Counted from the stretch's first letter, positions 54,080-62,920 are shown. The stretch: 64,000 nucleotides of DNA from Aquilutibacter rugosus (GCF_036541335.1 NZ_JAZHBO010000001.1:620001-684000); one strand, 5' to 3'. Program-made: numbers and translations. Notes: generated by a model from the sequence alone, not told the origin.

Positions 54080-54095
54080 CCGCTACAGGTTGTGC
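54080..54095 (+). promoter_or_regulatory. NrdR box 2 upstream of nrdJ
   Basis: CCGCTACAGGTTGTGC matches the NrdR consensus at the conserved positions except one (T9 is G). The distance from box 1 is exactly 31 bases, the usual three-helical-turn spacing of paired NrdR boxes. TATATT at 54105-54110 could be the -10 of the promoter. Confidence 0.65.
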
Positions 54096-54123
54096 TTTTT
54101 AGGTTATATTCAGTATTCAGACA

Positions 54124-54154
54124 GGTTCCGCCGCAGGTTTCGCCGCGCGGAACC
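54124..54154 (+). other. Hairpin in the nrdJ 5' leader
   Basis: GGTTCCGC (54124-54131) pairs perfectly with GCGGAACC (54147-54154) across a 15-base loop. It lies between the presumed promoter and the nrdJa start. It does not look like a cobalamin riboswitch, which would be far longer. Confidence 0.45.
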
Positions 54155-54195
54155 GTGAGTTTCCGTTTTACCGCGATCGTCGGAGCCATCGCCTC

Positions 54196-56346
54196 ATGAA
54201 TTCCCTGCGCATTGAACCCGTGATTTCGGACCGCGCCATTGAAATCCCCCTGCAACCCGCCTCTTTGGATATCTGGGACAAAAAGTACCGTCTCAAAACC
54301 AAGCACGGCGAGCCCGTCGATAGCGATATTGATGCCACCTACTGCCGCGTAGCTAAGGCCTTGGCCGAGTCCGAAGTGACTCCCGAGCTGCGCGCCCTGT
54401 GGCAGGACAAATTCACCTGGGCCCTGCGCCGCGGTGCGATTCCGGCCGGACGCATTACGTCCAACGCCGGCGCGCTAGAACACAAACCGGCCACTTCCAC
54501 CATCAACTGCACCGTGTCGGGCACCATCGAGGACTCGATGGTCGGCATTCTCGAGAAAGTGCAGGAGGCCGGTCTGACACTCAAGGCCGGTTGCGGTATC
54601 GGTTACGAGTTCAGCACGTTGCGTCCCAAGGGCGCGTTTGTTGCCGGCGCCGGCGCCTACACCAGCGGCCCGATGTCCTTCATGGATATCTACGACAAGA
54701 TGTGTTTCACCGTGTCGTCGGCCGGTGGTCGTCGCGGCGCGCAAATGGGCACGTTCGATGTCTCGCACCCCGATGTCAAAGACTTCATCAAGGCCAAGCG
54801 CGAAGACGGTCGTCTGCGTCAGTTCAATCTGTCGCTGCTGATCACCGATGGCTTTATGGAAGCTGTTGAGAAGGATGCCGACTGGGCACTGGTATTCCCG
54901 GTCAACATCAAGGAACGTGACGATGTCGACCTGGACGACCCGACTCAAGTGGTCTGGCGTGACTGGCCGGCCGCCAACAAGTACATCGTGCGCGAAGACG
55001 GTCTGGTCGCCTGCAAGATCTACTCGCACATCAAGGCACGCAAGCTGTGGGACATGATCATGGTCTCCACGTATGACTTCGCGGAGCCGGGCTTCATTCT
55101 CATCGACAAGGTCAATGAGATGAACAACAACTGGTTCTGCGAAAATATCCGCGCAACCAACCCGTGCGGTGAGCAACCCCTGCCGCCTTACGGTGCTTGC
55201 CTGCTGGGTTCGATCAATCTCACCAAGTTCGTCAAGAATCCCTTTACCGAACATGCCGAATTCGACTGGGCCGAATACCGCGAGGTGGTCAAAGTCTTCA
55301 CCCGCATGCTCGATAACGTGGTCGAAGTCAACGGTCTGCCGCTCCCGGAGCAACGCGCCGAGATCATGCGCAAGCGCCGTCACGGCATGGGCTTTTTGGG
55401 TCTGGGTTCGACCATGACCATGCTGCGCATGAAATACGGTTCGCCCGATTCGCTGCGTTTCACCGAGGCCGTATCGCGTGAAATGGCGGTCGCCGGCTGG
55501 GAAACCGGTCTGGAACTGGCTCGTGAAAAGGGCCCGGCCCCGATCATGGACGAAGACTTTACCGTCACCGCCGAGATGCTGCGCAAGCGTCCCGAAATGG
55601 CGCGCGATGGCCTCAAAGTCGGCGATGTGGTCAAGGGACGCCTGTTGCATGCCAAGTACTCACGTTACATGCAAAAGGTCGCATCGGTTGCGCCGGAACT
55701 GGTCGAAGAGTTGGCCGCCGTCGGCTCGCGCTTCACACACCATTCCTCGATTGCTCCGACCGGCACCATTTCGCTGTCGCTGGCCAACAATGCCTCCAAC
55801 GGCATTGAGCCTTCGTTTGCGCATCACTACTCGCGCAATGTGATCCGTGAGGGTAAAAAGTCCAAGGAAAAGGTCGATGTGTACTCGTTCGAACTGCTCG
55901 CTTACCGCGAACTGATCAACGCCGAGGCCATGCCATACTCCGAAGAACCAGCCGCCAAACTGCCCGACTACTTCATTGCGGCCGATGACATCTCGCCCAA
56001 GGAACACGTCGATGTGCAGGCCGCTTCGCAAATCTGGATCGACTCCTCGATCTCCAAGACGGCCAATGTCCCGACGGATTATCCGTACGAGGACTTCAAG
56101 GACATCTACCGTTACGCCTATCAAAAAGGCCTAAAGGGCTGCACCACGTTCCGCTTCAATCCCGCCGCCTTCCAGGGCGTGCTGGTCAAGGAATCGGATC
56201 TGGAAAGCACCGTCTACAAGTTCGAACTCGAAGACGGCACCACAGTCGAGGCCAAGGGCAACGAGATGATCGAGTACGACGGTGAAATGCATACCGCCGC
56301 CAACCTGTTTGATGCCTTGAAAGAAGGCTACTACGGCAAGTTCTGA
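54196..56346 (+). CDS. nrdJ: adenosylcobalamin-dependent ribonucleotide reductase, subunit a (class II)
   Basis: The catalytic part of a class II ribonucleotide reductase, which makes deoxyribonucleotides with coenzyme B12 and works with or without oxygen. The 716-residue protein has the active-site segments NPCGEQPLPPYGACLLGSIN near 325-344, the STINCTVSG Cys near 100 and IAPTGTISLSL near 520. The protein stops where the TSCPD-type C-terminal part should follow; that part is encoded as a separate gene 27 bases downstream. This split is known in Pseudomonas. Confidence 0.92.
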   Translation: MNSLRIEPVISDRAIEIPLQPASLDIWDKKYRLKTKHGEPVDSDIDATYCRVAKALAESEVTPELRALWQDKFTWALRRGAIPAGRITSNAGALEHKPATSTINCTVSGTIEDSMVGILEKVQEAGLTLKAGCGIGYEFSTLRPKGAFVAGAGAYTSGPMSFMDIYDKMCFTVSSAGGRRGAQMGTFDVSHPDVKDFIKAKREDGRLRQFNLSLLITDGFMEAVEKDADWALVFPVNIKERDDVDLDDPTQVVWRDWPAANKYIVREDGLVACKIYSHIKARKLWDMIMVSTYDFAEPGFILIDKVNEMNNNWFCENIRATNPCGEQPLPPYGACLLGSINLTKFVKNPFTEHAEFDWAEYREVVKVFTRMLDNVVEVNGLPLPEQRAEIMRKRRHGMGFLGLGSTMTMLRMKYGSPDSLRFTEAVSREMAVAGWETGLELAREKGPAPIMDEDFTVTAEMLRKRPEMARDGLKVGDVVKGRLLHAKYSRYMQKVASVAPELVEELAAVGSRFTHHSSIAPTGTISLSLANNASNGIEPSFAHHYSRNVIREGKKSKEKVDVYSFELLAYRELINAEAMPYSEEPAAKLPDYFIAADDISPKEHVDVQAASQIWIDSSISKTANVPTDYPYEDFKDIYRYAYQKGLKGCTTFRFNPAAFQGVLVKESDLESTVYKFELEDGTTVEAKGNEMIEYDGEMHTAANLFDALKEGYYGKF

Positions 56347-56373
56347 TTGCCGCACTGATTCGGATCTGTACGC

Positions 56374-57150
56374 ATGACCATTAAAATTTCCAAAAAGATT
56401 GCCGGCTACTCGGTAGTCGATTCCTCCAAGGCGGCACCGGTTGCAGCCGAGCCCGTAGCGGCCATTGCGGCGGTGCCCACGGCCGAAGTGATCCAGATGC
56501 ACGAGCGCATCGAGCGCCCCGAAGTGCTGATCGGCTCCACTTACAAGCTCAAGTCGCCGGCCTCCGATCACGCCATGTACATCACGATCAACGACATCGT
56601 GCTGAACCCGGGCACTGAACACGAGCTACGCCGTCCGTTCGAGATCTTTATCAACTCCAAGTCCATGGATCATTTCCAGTGGATCGTGGCACTGACGCGC
56701 ATCATGTCAGCCGTGTTCCGCAAGGGCGGCGATGTCACCTTCGTGGTTGACGAAATGAAGGCCGTGTTCGATCCGCGTGGCGGTTACTTCAAGCCGGGCG
56801 GTGTCTACATGCCGTCGCTGGTGGCCGAGCTGGGTTCCATTGTCGAAGACCATCTCAAGTCGATCGGTCTGCTGCACGCCCCGGAACTGACCGCACAGCA
56901 AAAGCAATTGCTGGCCGAAAAGCGCCGCTATTTCGAAGACAAAGAAAAGGTCGAATCGGTCGTGCCGGATCTGTTCCCGGAACTGCAGGTTGCCAAGGCT
57001 CCACGCGCCGAAGATGTCGAAGTCACCGGTGACGGTGGGGCGTCGTTCCCGCCTTCGGCCACGATGTGCGGCAAGTGTCACGCCAAGGCCGTTGTGATCA
57101 TGGATGGCTGTGCCACCTGTCTGAACTGCGGCAATAGCAAATGTGGCTGA
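56374..57150 (+). CDS. class II ribonucleotide reductase, subunit b (TSCPD/C-terminal part)
   Basis: A 258-residue NrdJb-like protein. The middle carries the TSCPD-like domain (INDIVLNPGTEHELRRPFEI, TRIMSAVFRKGGDVTFVVDE). The C-terminus has the cysteine clusters MCGKCHAKAV and CATCLNCGNSKCG, which would supply the redox-active thiols that re-reduce the active site. It begins 27 bases after nrdJa and should form one enzyme with it. The residues before the domain are Ala/Val-rich and likely flexible. Confidence 0.87.
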   Translation: MTIKISKKIAGYSVVDSSKAAPVAAEPVAAIAAVPTAEVIQMHERIERPEVLIGSTYKLKSPASDHAMYITINDIVLNPGTEHELRRPFEIFINSKSMDHFQWIVALTRIMSAVFRKGGDVTFVVDEMKAVFDPRGGYFKPGGVYMPSLVAELGSIVEDHLKSIGLLHAPELTAQQKQLLAEKRRYFEDKEKVESVVPDLFPELQVAKAPRAEDVEVTGDGGASFPPSATMCGKCHAKAVVIMDGCATCLNCGNSKCG

Positions 57151-57178
57151 GAATCGTGGTAAATGCAAATTGGGAGTT

Positions 57179-57206
57179 GGTAACTGGTAGGTGGTAACTG
57201 GTAGGT
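57179..57206 (+). repeat. Two tandem copies of GGTAACTGGTAGGT
   Basis: A perfect 14-base tandem repeat in the 120-base gap between nrdJb and the convergent membrane-protein gene. The wider stretch 57157-57215 is G/T-rich and resembles two other intergenic stretches in the window. Confidence 0.8.
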
Positions 57207-57270
57207 GTGCGGTGGTTGGGCAATGGTGGGCCACCCGGCGCTGCCGAAGAGTACCGAGAGCGCCGAGGGG

Positions 57271-57768
57271 TTAGGTGGCGGCGGTGAGTCCGTCGTAGGG
57301 CAGTAATGTGGCACCGGCGGAACGCATCCCGCCATCGACGGCTGCAAGCTGCTCAGTGGTGGCGTCAATTACGACCAGCACTTTGCCGGCCTCGATTTCA
57401 CTATGAAAATGCCGACGCAGCGGGTCGGGCACAGAGGACCCCGACAACATCGCACCGAGAGTCCCCAGCAGGATCCCGCCCACGGCACCGCCGAGCAGCA
57501 GGTTGACGGTTAGCGGAAAGGTCATTAGCGTCGAGGCGACAACAGCCGCCAGCACACCGACCACGGCGCCGATCAGCGCACCACGTATGGCGGCAGGCTT
57601 CAGGTCGGTATCGGCCTCTTTGCGACGGTCCGGGATACGGGCCTCCTCGATATCACCACGGGCGACCAGCTGTAAATCGCGATCGGCGATACCGCCGTCG
57701 CGCGCGATGCGCATCACTGTGCGTGCTACCTCCAGGGAAGGCGTGGAATATACATGACGGACTTTCAT
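57271..57768 (-). CDS. glycine-zipper two-helix membrane protein, function unknown
   Basis: A 165-residue protein with a soluble N-terminal half (about 1-58), two helices at about 62-84 and 88-112 rich in Gly/Ala (GALIGAVVGVLAAVVAS, LLLGGAVGGILLGTLGAM) and a soluble C-terminal domain. It resembles DUF1269-like membrane proteins. No catalytic motif is visible. It is transcribed toward nrdJb and divergent from trpG. Confidence 0.65.
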   Translation of the reverse strand: MKVRHVYSTPSLEVARTVMRIARDGGIADRDLQLVARGDIEEARIPDRRKEADTDLKPAAIRGALIGAVVGVLAAVVASTLMTFPLTVNLLLGGAVGGILLGTLGAMLSGSSVPDPLRRHFHSEIEAGKVLVVIDATTEQLAAVDGGMRSAGATLLPYDGLTAAT

Positions 57769-57920
57769 GATGAATCTCCGTTTGAAGTCTTCGCTTATCG
57801 TCAGCCTTTTGCGGTTACTCGCCTGTGAAATCCCTGTTGCAAATTCGTGCCGCCGGCCTTTCCGTCACGGAAACCCGCTAAAATGAGGGGTTTACCGCCA
57901 ATGGTTCCAATTCGCCGCTG

Positions 57921-58487
57921 ATGTTGCTGGTTATCGACAACTACGATTCGTTCACCTGGAACCTGGTCCAATACCTGCAAATGCAGGGTGCCGACGTGCA
58001 GGTCATCCGCAATGACGAATGGTCGCTGGACCAGATTCGCAAGGCGGCCCCTGAGCGCATTATGATCAGTCCCGGTCCGTGCACGCCTAACGAGGCCGGC
58101 GTCTCGATGGACGTGGTTCGCGAACTCGGCCCGACCACGCCGATCCTGGGTGTGTGTCTTGGCCATCAGAGCATCGGCCAGGTGTATGGCGGCAAGGTCA
58201 TTCGCGCCGATGAAATCATGCACGGCAAGACCTCGCTGATTCATCATGCCGGAGATGGAGTCTTTGCCGGCCTGCCTTCGCCCTATACGGCTACGCGTTA
58301 TCACTCGCTGATTGTCGAGCGCGACACCTTGCCCGAGTGCCTGCAAGTCAGCGCCTGGCTTGAGAACGGCATGATCATGGGGCTGCGCCATCGTGAGTAT
58401 CCGACGCACGGTGTGCAGTTCCACCCCGAATCCATTCTGACTGAGCACGGACATGCCTTGCTCCGCAATTTCCTGGAGCTGCACTGA
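57921..58487 (+). CDS. trpG: anthranilate synthase component II (glutamine amidotransferase)
   Basis: TrpG supplies ammonia from glutamine to anthranilate synthase. The 188-residue protein has the nucleophile Cys79 in GVCLGHQSIG and the His/Glu of GVQFHPESIL near 170. MLLVIDNYDSFTWNLVQYL at the start is typical. A TAAAAT box is at 57879-57884. It leads trpG-trpD-trpC; trpE is not in the window. Confidence 0.95.
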   Translation: MLLVIDNYDSFTWNLVQYLQMQGADVQVIRNDEWSLDQIRKAAPERIMISPGPCTPNEAGVSMDVVRELGPTTPILGVCLGHQSIGQVYGGKVIRADEIMHGKTSLIHHAGDGVFAGLPSPYTATRYHSLIVERDTLPECLQVSAWLENGMIMGLRHREYPTHGVQFHPESILTEHGHALLRNFLELH

Positions 58488-58490
58488 TCC

Positions 58491-59513
58491 ATGGCTATAA
58501 CCCCGCAGGAAGCGCTTCGCCGCACCATTGAACATCGCGAAATCTTTTTCGACGAGATGATCGACCTGATGACCGCCATCATGCGCGGCGAGGTCTCGCC
58601 CGTCATGACCTCGGCAATACTGACCGGTCTACGCGTAAAAAAAGAAACCGTCGGCGAAATTGCCGGAGCCGCAACGGTGATGCGCGATCTGGCCACGCCG
58701 GTGCACGTGCAGGACAAAACGCATCTGCTCGATATCGTCGGTACCGGTGGCGATGGAGCCAATACCTTCAATATTTCCAGTGCCACCGTGTTCGTTTCCG
58801 CCGCTGCAGGTGCCAAGGTGGCCAAGCACGGCGGTCGCAGCGTTTCGTCGAGCAGCGGCAGTGCCGACTTGTTTGAATCACTTGGTGTCGGCATTGATAT
58901 GCCGCCCGAAACCGTGGCACGCACTCTAAATGAAATCGGCATCGGCTTTATGTTCGCGCCGACCTATCACCCCTCGATGAAACAGGTGGCACCGGTGCGT
59001 CGTGAGATGGCGGTGCGCACGCTGTTCAACATCCTTGGACCACTGACCAATCCCGCGCGCTGCCCGCACGTGCTGATGGGTGTCTTCCACGAAGATCTCG
59101 TCGGCATTCAAGTGCGTGTGCTGCACGAGCTCGGCGCCGAGCGCGCCATGGTCGTCTGGGGCCGCGACAATCTCGACGAGATCAGTCTCGGTGCCGGCAC
59201 CATGGTCGGTGAGCTGCGCGACGGCAAAGTTCGCGAGTACGAAATCCATCCCGAGGATTTCGGCATCGCCATGGCGGCCACGCGCAATCTCAAGGTCGAC
59301 AATGTCGAACAGTCCAAGGCAATGCTGCTGTCCGCATTGAACAACGAACCCGGCCTGCCGCTGGAGATCGTCGCCCTGAATGCCGGCGCCGCCATCTACG
59401 TGGCCGGAGTTGCCGATAGCATCAAGGACGGTATTGATCTCGCCCGCGCCCGCATTGCCGATGGCAGTGCCATGCACAAGCTGCAGCAGTTCGTGGAGGC
59501 CACGCGCGCATGA
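58491..59513 (+). CDS. trpD: anthranilate phosphoribosyltransferase
   Basis: TrpD joins anthranilate to PRPP. The 340-residue protein contains the PRPP-binding motif GTGGDGANTFNIS near 84 and VAKHGGRSVSSSSGSADL near 107. It is 3 bases after trpG and overlaps trpC by 4 bases. Confidence 0.96.
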   Translation: MAITPQEALRRTIEHREIFFDEMIDLMTAIMRGEVSPVMTSAILTGLRVKKETVGEIAGAATVMRDLATPVHVQDKTHLLDIVGTGGDGANTFNISSATVFVSAAAGAKVAKHGGRSVSSSSGSADLFESLGVGIDMPPETVARTLNEIGIGFMFAPTYHPSMKQVAPVRREMAVRTLFNILGPLTNPARCPHVLMGVFHEDLVGIQVRVLHELGAERAMVVWGRDNLDEISLGAGTMVGELRDGKVREYEIHPEDFGIAMAATRNLKVDNVEQSKAMLLSALNNEPGLPLEIVALNAGAAIYVAGVADSIKDGIDLARARIADGSAMHKLQQFVEATRA

Positions 59514-60304
59514 GCGACGACATTCTCGCCCGCATTCTGGCCCGCAAGCATCAGGAAGTCGAACAACGTTCCCGTGTCCGTACACTCGATAGCCTGCGCG
59601 CCAGGGCCGAACGCGCACCGCGCACTCGCGGTTTCGCCGATGCCATCGCGTCACGGGTTGATGGCGGACAAACGGCCGTGATTGCCGAGATCAAAAAAGC
59701 ATCGCCATCGAAAGGGCTGATCCGCAAGGACTTTGATCCTGCGACCTTGGCCCGCCAGTACGAGGCCGGCGGTGCCGCGTGCCTGAGCGTGCTGACCGAT
59801 GTCGATTTCTTTCAGGGCTCCAACGCGTACCTGAGCGAAGCGCGCGATGCCTGCGCTTTGCCCGTGCTGCGCAAGGATTTCATCGTCGATGAGTATCAGA
59901 TCTTTGAGGCCCGTACCATTGGTGCCGATTGCGTCCTTCTGATCGTGGCCGCGCTCGATGAACTGCAATTGGTCGATTACTCGAACCTCGCGCAGGATTT
60001 GGGCATGGATGTCCTGATCGAAGTGCACGACGTCGACGAACTCGAACAGGCCCTGCAAACCGATGCGCGCCTGATCGGTGTCAACAACCGCAATCTTCGT
60101 ACGTTTAATGTCGATCTGCAAACCAGCCTAACGCTAAAAGAGGGCATCCCCTCCGACCGCATCGCGATTAGCGAGTCCGGCATCCATTCGCGCGCCGATG
60201 TCGAGCGCCTGACCGCAAGTGGCATTCAGTCCTTTTTGATCGGCGAACACTTTATGCGCGAGCGCGATCCCGGCGTGGCCCTGCGACAGCTGATGGCGTA
60301 CTGA
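59510..60304 (+). CDS. trpC: indole-3-glycerol phosphate synthase
   Basis: TrpC closes the indole ring. The 264-residue TIM-barrel has the signature IAEIKKASPSKG near 60 and the catalytic segment VLRKDFIVDEYQI near 120; ISESGIHSRADV lies near 224. It is not fused to TrpF. The HAD gene starts 1 base after it. Confidence 0.96.
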   Translation: MSDDILARILARKHQEVEQRSRVRTLDSLRARAERAPRTRGFADAIASRVDGGQTAVIAEIKKASPSKGLIRKDFDPATLARQYEAGGAACLSVLTDVDFFQGSNAYLSEARDACALPVLRKDFIVDEYQIFEARTIGADCVLLIVAALDELQLVDYSNLAQDLGMDVLIEVHDVDELEQALQTDARLIGVNNRNLRTFNVDLQTSLTLKEGIPSDRIAISESGIHSRADVERLTASGIQSFLIGEHFMRERDPGVALRQLMAY

Positions 60305-60305
60305 C

Positions 60306-60998
60306 ATGGCCTTCGTCGTTTTCGATCTCGATCACACGCTCTACGATGGCGACTCCGGCACGCGTCTGGTGCACTGGCTGCTCAAGCGGGACTGGTGGCG
60401 TACCGCGCTGGCCTATCTCGTCGCGCCCATTGCCGGCCCCCTGATTGCATGGATGCCCACCCGCCGCATCGGCATCAGCGTCTTTCTGTGGATCGCCACG
60501 CTAGGGCTCCGGTCCGAAGGCGCGCTCAACCGCCTGATCGATCGCTATGTGTTGGAAAACCGCAAGGATTTGCGCGATCGCCTATTGCCCATCGCGATGC
60601 AGACCTTGCATCGGCACGTGGCCGCCGGTGATCAGGTCGTGATTGCTACCGGCGCCCCGACGGAGCTGGCGCGCAAGATCCTGCTCGAAATCACCGGCGA
60701 TGTGCTGCCCGTGATCGGCACCGAAGAAGCGCCGCGTCTGGGCGGCCTGGTCGCCCGGCAGCATTGCCACTCGCATAACAAGGTCCGCATGATCCGTGCC
60801 GCCGGATTCGCCGGCATCATTGATATCGCCTACAGCGACAGCCGCGCCGATTTGCCGCTGCTGCAGGCGGCCACTAACCCGGTGGTGGTGAACCCAAATC
60901 CGTCATCCGTTGACGATTTCGTGAAGGCCTTGCCGGCCGGCACGCCGATCGTGTGGTGGGGCGCAAAGGGTCGCGGCGGCTCCGGCAGCCCTCAATAG
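60306..60998 (+). CDS. HAD-IB family phosphatase
   Basis: A 230-residue hydrolase of the HAD-IB (SerB-like) group. Motif I FDLDHTLYDGDS has Asp7 and Asp9, motif II is VVIATGAP near 115 and motif IV YSDSRADLP near 178. A hydrophobic segment at about 35-62 suggests contact with the membrane. The position after trpC is typical in the Xanthomonas group. The C-terminal tail KGRGGSGSPQ is encoded by one copy of a duplicated segment. Confidence 0.82.
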   Translation: MAFVVFDLDHTLYDGDSGTRLVHWLLKRDWWRTALAYLVAPIAGPLIAWMPTRRIGISVFLWIATLGLRSEGALNRLIDRYVLENRKDLRDRLLPIAMQTLHRHVAAGDQVVIATGAPTELARKILLEITGDVLPVIGTEEAPRLGGLVARQHCHSHNKVRMIRAAGFAGIIDIAYSDSRADLPLLQAATNPVVVNPNPSSVDDFVKALPAGTPIVWWGAKGRGGSGSPQ

Positions 60999-61026
60999 GC
61001 ACGGCGGCGGCTCCGCCAGCCCTTAA
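60974..61026 (+). repeat. Imperfect 22-bp direct duplication at the end of the HAD gene
   Basis: Bases 60974-60995 and 61005-61026 are identical at 20 of 22 positions (CGGCGGCTCCGSCAGCCCTY). The first copy encodes the C-terminal tail and the second lies just after the stop codon. Confidence 0.7.
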
Positions 61027-61078
61027 GCGCTGCAGCCCCCGCCACCATCTCCCAACTCCCATTTACCACTTTCCCGCT

Positions 61079-61744
61079 TCAGCGCGTTCCGTACAGGACG
61101 ATGGTCTTGCCGCGGGCGTGGAGTTTGCCTTCGAGCTGCAATTTTTTCAGCACCCGACCGGCCATCTCACGGGAGCAGCCGACCAGACGGCTGAGTTCCT
61201 GACGCGAGACGCGCAGCTGCGTGCCATCGGGGTGGGACAGGGCCTCGGGTTCGCGGGCCAAATCGTGCAGCGCACGCAGAATCCGGTCGGTGACGTCCAA
61301 AAACGCCAGGCGAGCGGCTTTGCGGGTGGTTTCCAGCAGGCGATTGCTGATTTGAGCGGCCAGTCCGTACAGCAGACGCGGGGCATCGGGCGCCAGTTTG
61401 GTCTGCAGCAGCTCGTAAAACCGTTCGTGGCTGATTTCCGCCAGCTCGCAGGGAGTGCGGGAGCGCAGAGCCACTTCGCGCTGTTCCGTCTGAATGAACA
61501 GCCCCAACTCACCCACGATCTCACCCGGGCCGACATATCCCAGCACCAGCTCACGGCCATCGCTTTCCTCGGCGATCAGACTGACCGAGCCGGAAATGAC
61601 GTAATACATGGTAGTTGCCGGGTCGCCGGGACGAAAAATGTCCGTGCGCGACGGATACCGCCGCCGATGGCAGTGCGCCAGAAACCGATCAATTGTCGGC
61701 TGGTCAGGTACGAGTGGTGAATTATTGCGGTGTTGAACGGTCAC
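61079..61744 (-). CDS. clp: CRP-like transcription regulator Clp
   Basis: Clp of Xanthomonas controls virulence and many other genes and is inhibited by cyclic di-GMP instead of being activated by cAMP. The 221-residue protein has a cyclic-nucleotide-binding fold (LAHCHRRRYPSRTDIFRPGD, YYVISGSVSLIAEE, GEIVGELGLF) and a C-terminal winged helix with LSRLVGCSREMAGRVLKKLQ, matching Clp very closely. It uses GTG 61744. Position between the trp genes and speD is as in Xanthomonas. Ligand specificity must be tested; it is inferred here. Confidence 0.92.
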   Translation of the reverse strand: MTVQHRNNSPLVPDQPTIDRFLAHCHRRRYPSRTDIFRPGDPATTMYYVISGSVSLIAEESDGRELVLGYVGPGEIVGELGLFIQTEQREVALRSRTPCELAEISHERFYELLQTKLAPDAPRLLYGLAAQISNRLLETTRKAARLAFLDVTDRILRALHDLAREPEALSHPDGTQLRVSRQELSRLVGCSREMAGRVLKKLQLEGKLHARGKTIVLYGTR

Positions 61745-61942
61745 TTATGAAAGGTCCAGACGGTATAAAATCTCCGCTGAGCACCGCCGGTCCGAACGAT
61801 CCGAGTCGCGATCGCGAAGCCGACCCCCATTGAGTGCGAGGAGCCAACACAGAATAGCAACATTTCTGTAAATTCCCAGTACTAAATGCATCTGCGAAGG
61901 CAATTCGGCCGCCCCATCCGCCAGAGACCCTGAACAGCTCGC

Positions 61943-61971
61943 TTGGCGGGGCGAATTTTGCGTCATACTAT
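61943..61971 (+). promoter_or_regulatory. Candidate sigma-70 promoter of speD
   Basis: TTGGCG (61943-61948), a 17-base spacer and TACTAT (61966-61971) precede the speD GTG by 35 bases. Each hexamer matches consensus at 4 of 6 positions. Confidence 0.45.
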
Positions 61972-62006
61972 GCGGGTTTACTTTCCGTATTTCAGGGATC
62001 TATATA

Positions 62007-62801
62007 GTGGTCAAGCCATTGCCCGGCCTGCGCCTGCAGGGTTTTAACAACCTCACCAAGGCGTTGTCGTTCAACATTTATGACGTGTGCTACGCCACGT
62101 CCGAGGCCGAGCGCGGCCGCTATATCGAGTACATCGATGAGGTGTACAACGCCGACCGCCTGACCCAGATCCTGACCGATGTGGCCGAGATCATCGGCGC
62201 CAACATCCTCAACATCGCGCGCCAGGACTACGATCCGCAGGGCGCCTCGGTCACGATCCTGATCTCCGAAGAACCCGTCATCGACAAAAAAGACGCGGGC
62301 AAGGAAATCATTTCCGACGCCGTCGTGGCGCACATGGACAAGTCGCACATCACCGTGCACACCTATCCTGAGACGCACCCGGACAACGGCATCGCCACCT
62401 TCCGTGCCGACATCGACGTCGCCACCTGCGGCGTCATCTCGCCGCTGAAGGCTCTGAACTACCTGATCGAATCGCTCGAATCCGACATCGTGGTCATGGA
62501 CTACCGCGTCCGCGGCTTCACCCGTGACATCAAGGGCAAGAAGCACTACATCGATCACAAGATCAACTCGATCCAGGACTACCTGGCCAAGAACATCAAG
62601 TCGCGCTACGAAATGCTCGACGTGAACGTCTACCAGGAAAACATCTTCCACACTAAGATGCACCTCAAGGACTTTGACCTCGACAACTATCTGTTCGAAG
62701 AGAAGGCCCGCAATCTGTCGTTCAAGGAGCGGATGAAGATCGAAGCCCGCCTCAAGCGCGAGATCGAGGAGTTGTATCACGGACGGAATCTCGTCGACTG
62801 A
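62007..62801 (+). CDS. speD: S-adenosylmethionine decarboxylase proenzyme
   Basis: SpeD makes decarboxylated SAM for spermidine. The 264-residue proenzyme matches the long E. coli-type class. Self-cleavage is expected at Lys112-Ser113 in HMDKSHITVHTYPE, giving the pyruvoyl group. It starts with GTG 62007, with AGGG 9 bases upstream. speE is not in the window. The clp-speD pair is typical of Xanthomonas relatives. Confidence 0.95.
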   Translation: MVKPLPGLRLQGFNNLTKALSFNIYDVCYATSEAERGRYIEYIDEVYNADRLTQILTDVAEIIGANILNIARQDYDPQGASVTILISEEPVIDKKDAGKEIISDAVVAHMDKSHITVHTYPETHPDNGIATFRADIDVATCGVISPLKALNYLIESLESDIVVMDYRVRGFTRDIKGKKHYIDHKINSIQDYLAKNIKSRYEMLDVNVYQENIFHTKMHLKDFDLDNYLFEEKARNLSFKERMKIEARLKREIEELYHGRNLVD

Positions 62802-62816
62802 CGTCGACGAAATCAA

Positions 62817-62920
62817 AAATCAAAAATCAAAAATCAAAAAAGTTCGGCGCCTATGGCGCCGTTTTTAAATCAAAAAACAAAAATCAAAAAAGCGGTGCCT
62901 GAGAGGGTGCCGTTTTTTTT
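62817..62920 (+). repeat. Duplicated A-rich arm plus hairpin module (left end of cassette)
   Basis: Two modules lie in tandem. Each has a 26-base A-rich arm built from AATCAAA units (62817-62842 and 62867-62892, one mismatch apart), then a GC hairpin and a T tract. The first hairpin is CGGCGCC-TAT-GGCGCCG with five T (62845-62866). The second is CGGTGCC-6-GGTGCCG with two G-U pairs and eight T (62893-62920). Both can serve as terminators for speD. The first arm is the exact inverse of the right arm at 63414. Confidence 0.85.

Noticed and set aside
53990..54195. Cobalamin riboswitch before the B12-dependent reductase
   Set aside because: The leader is too short and lacks a B12-box-like sequence; NrdR boxes explain the region better.
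54475..55650. A 391-codon minus-strand frame opposite nrdJ
   Set aside because: Antisense to a conserved enzyme; His/Asp-rich shadow with no motif.
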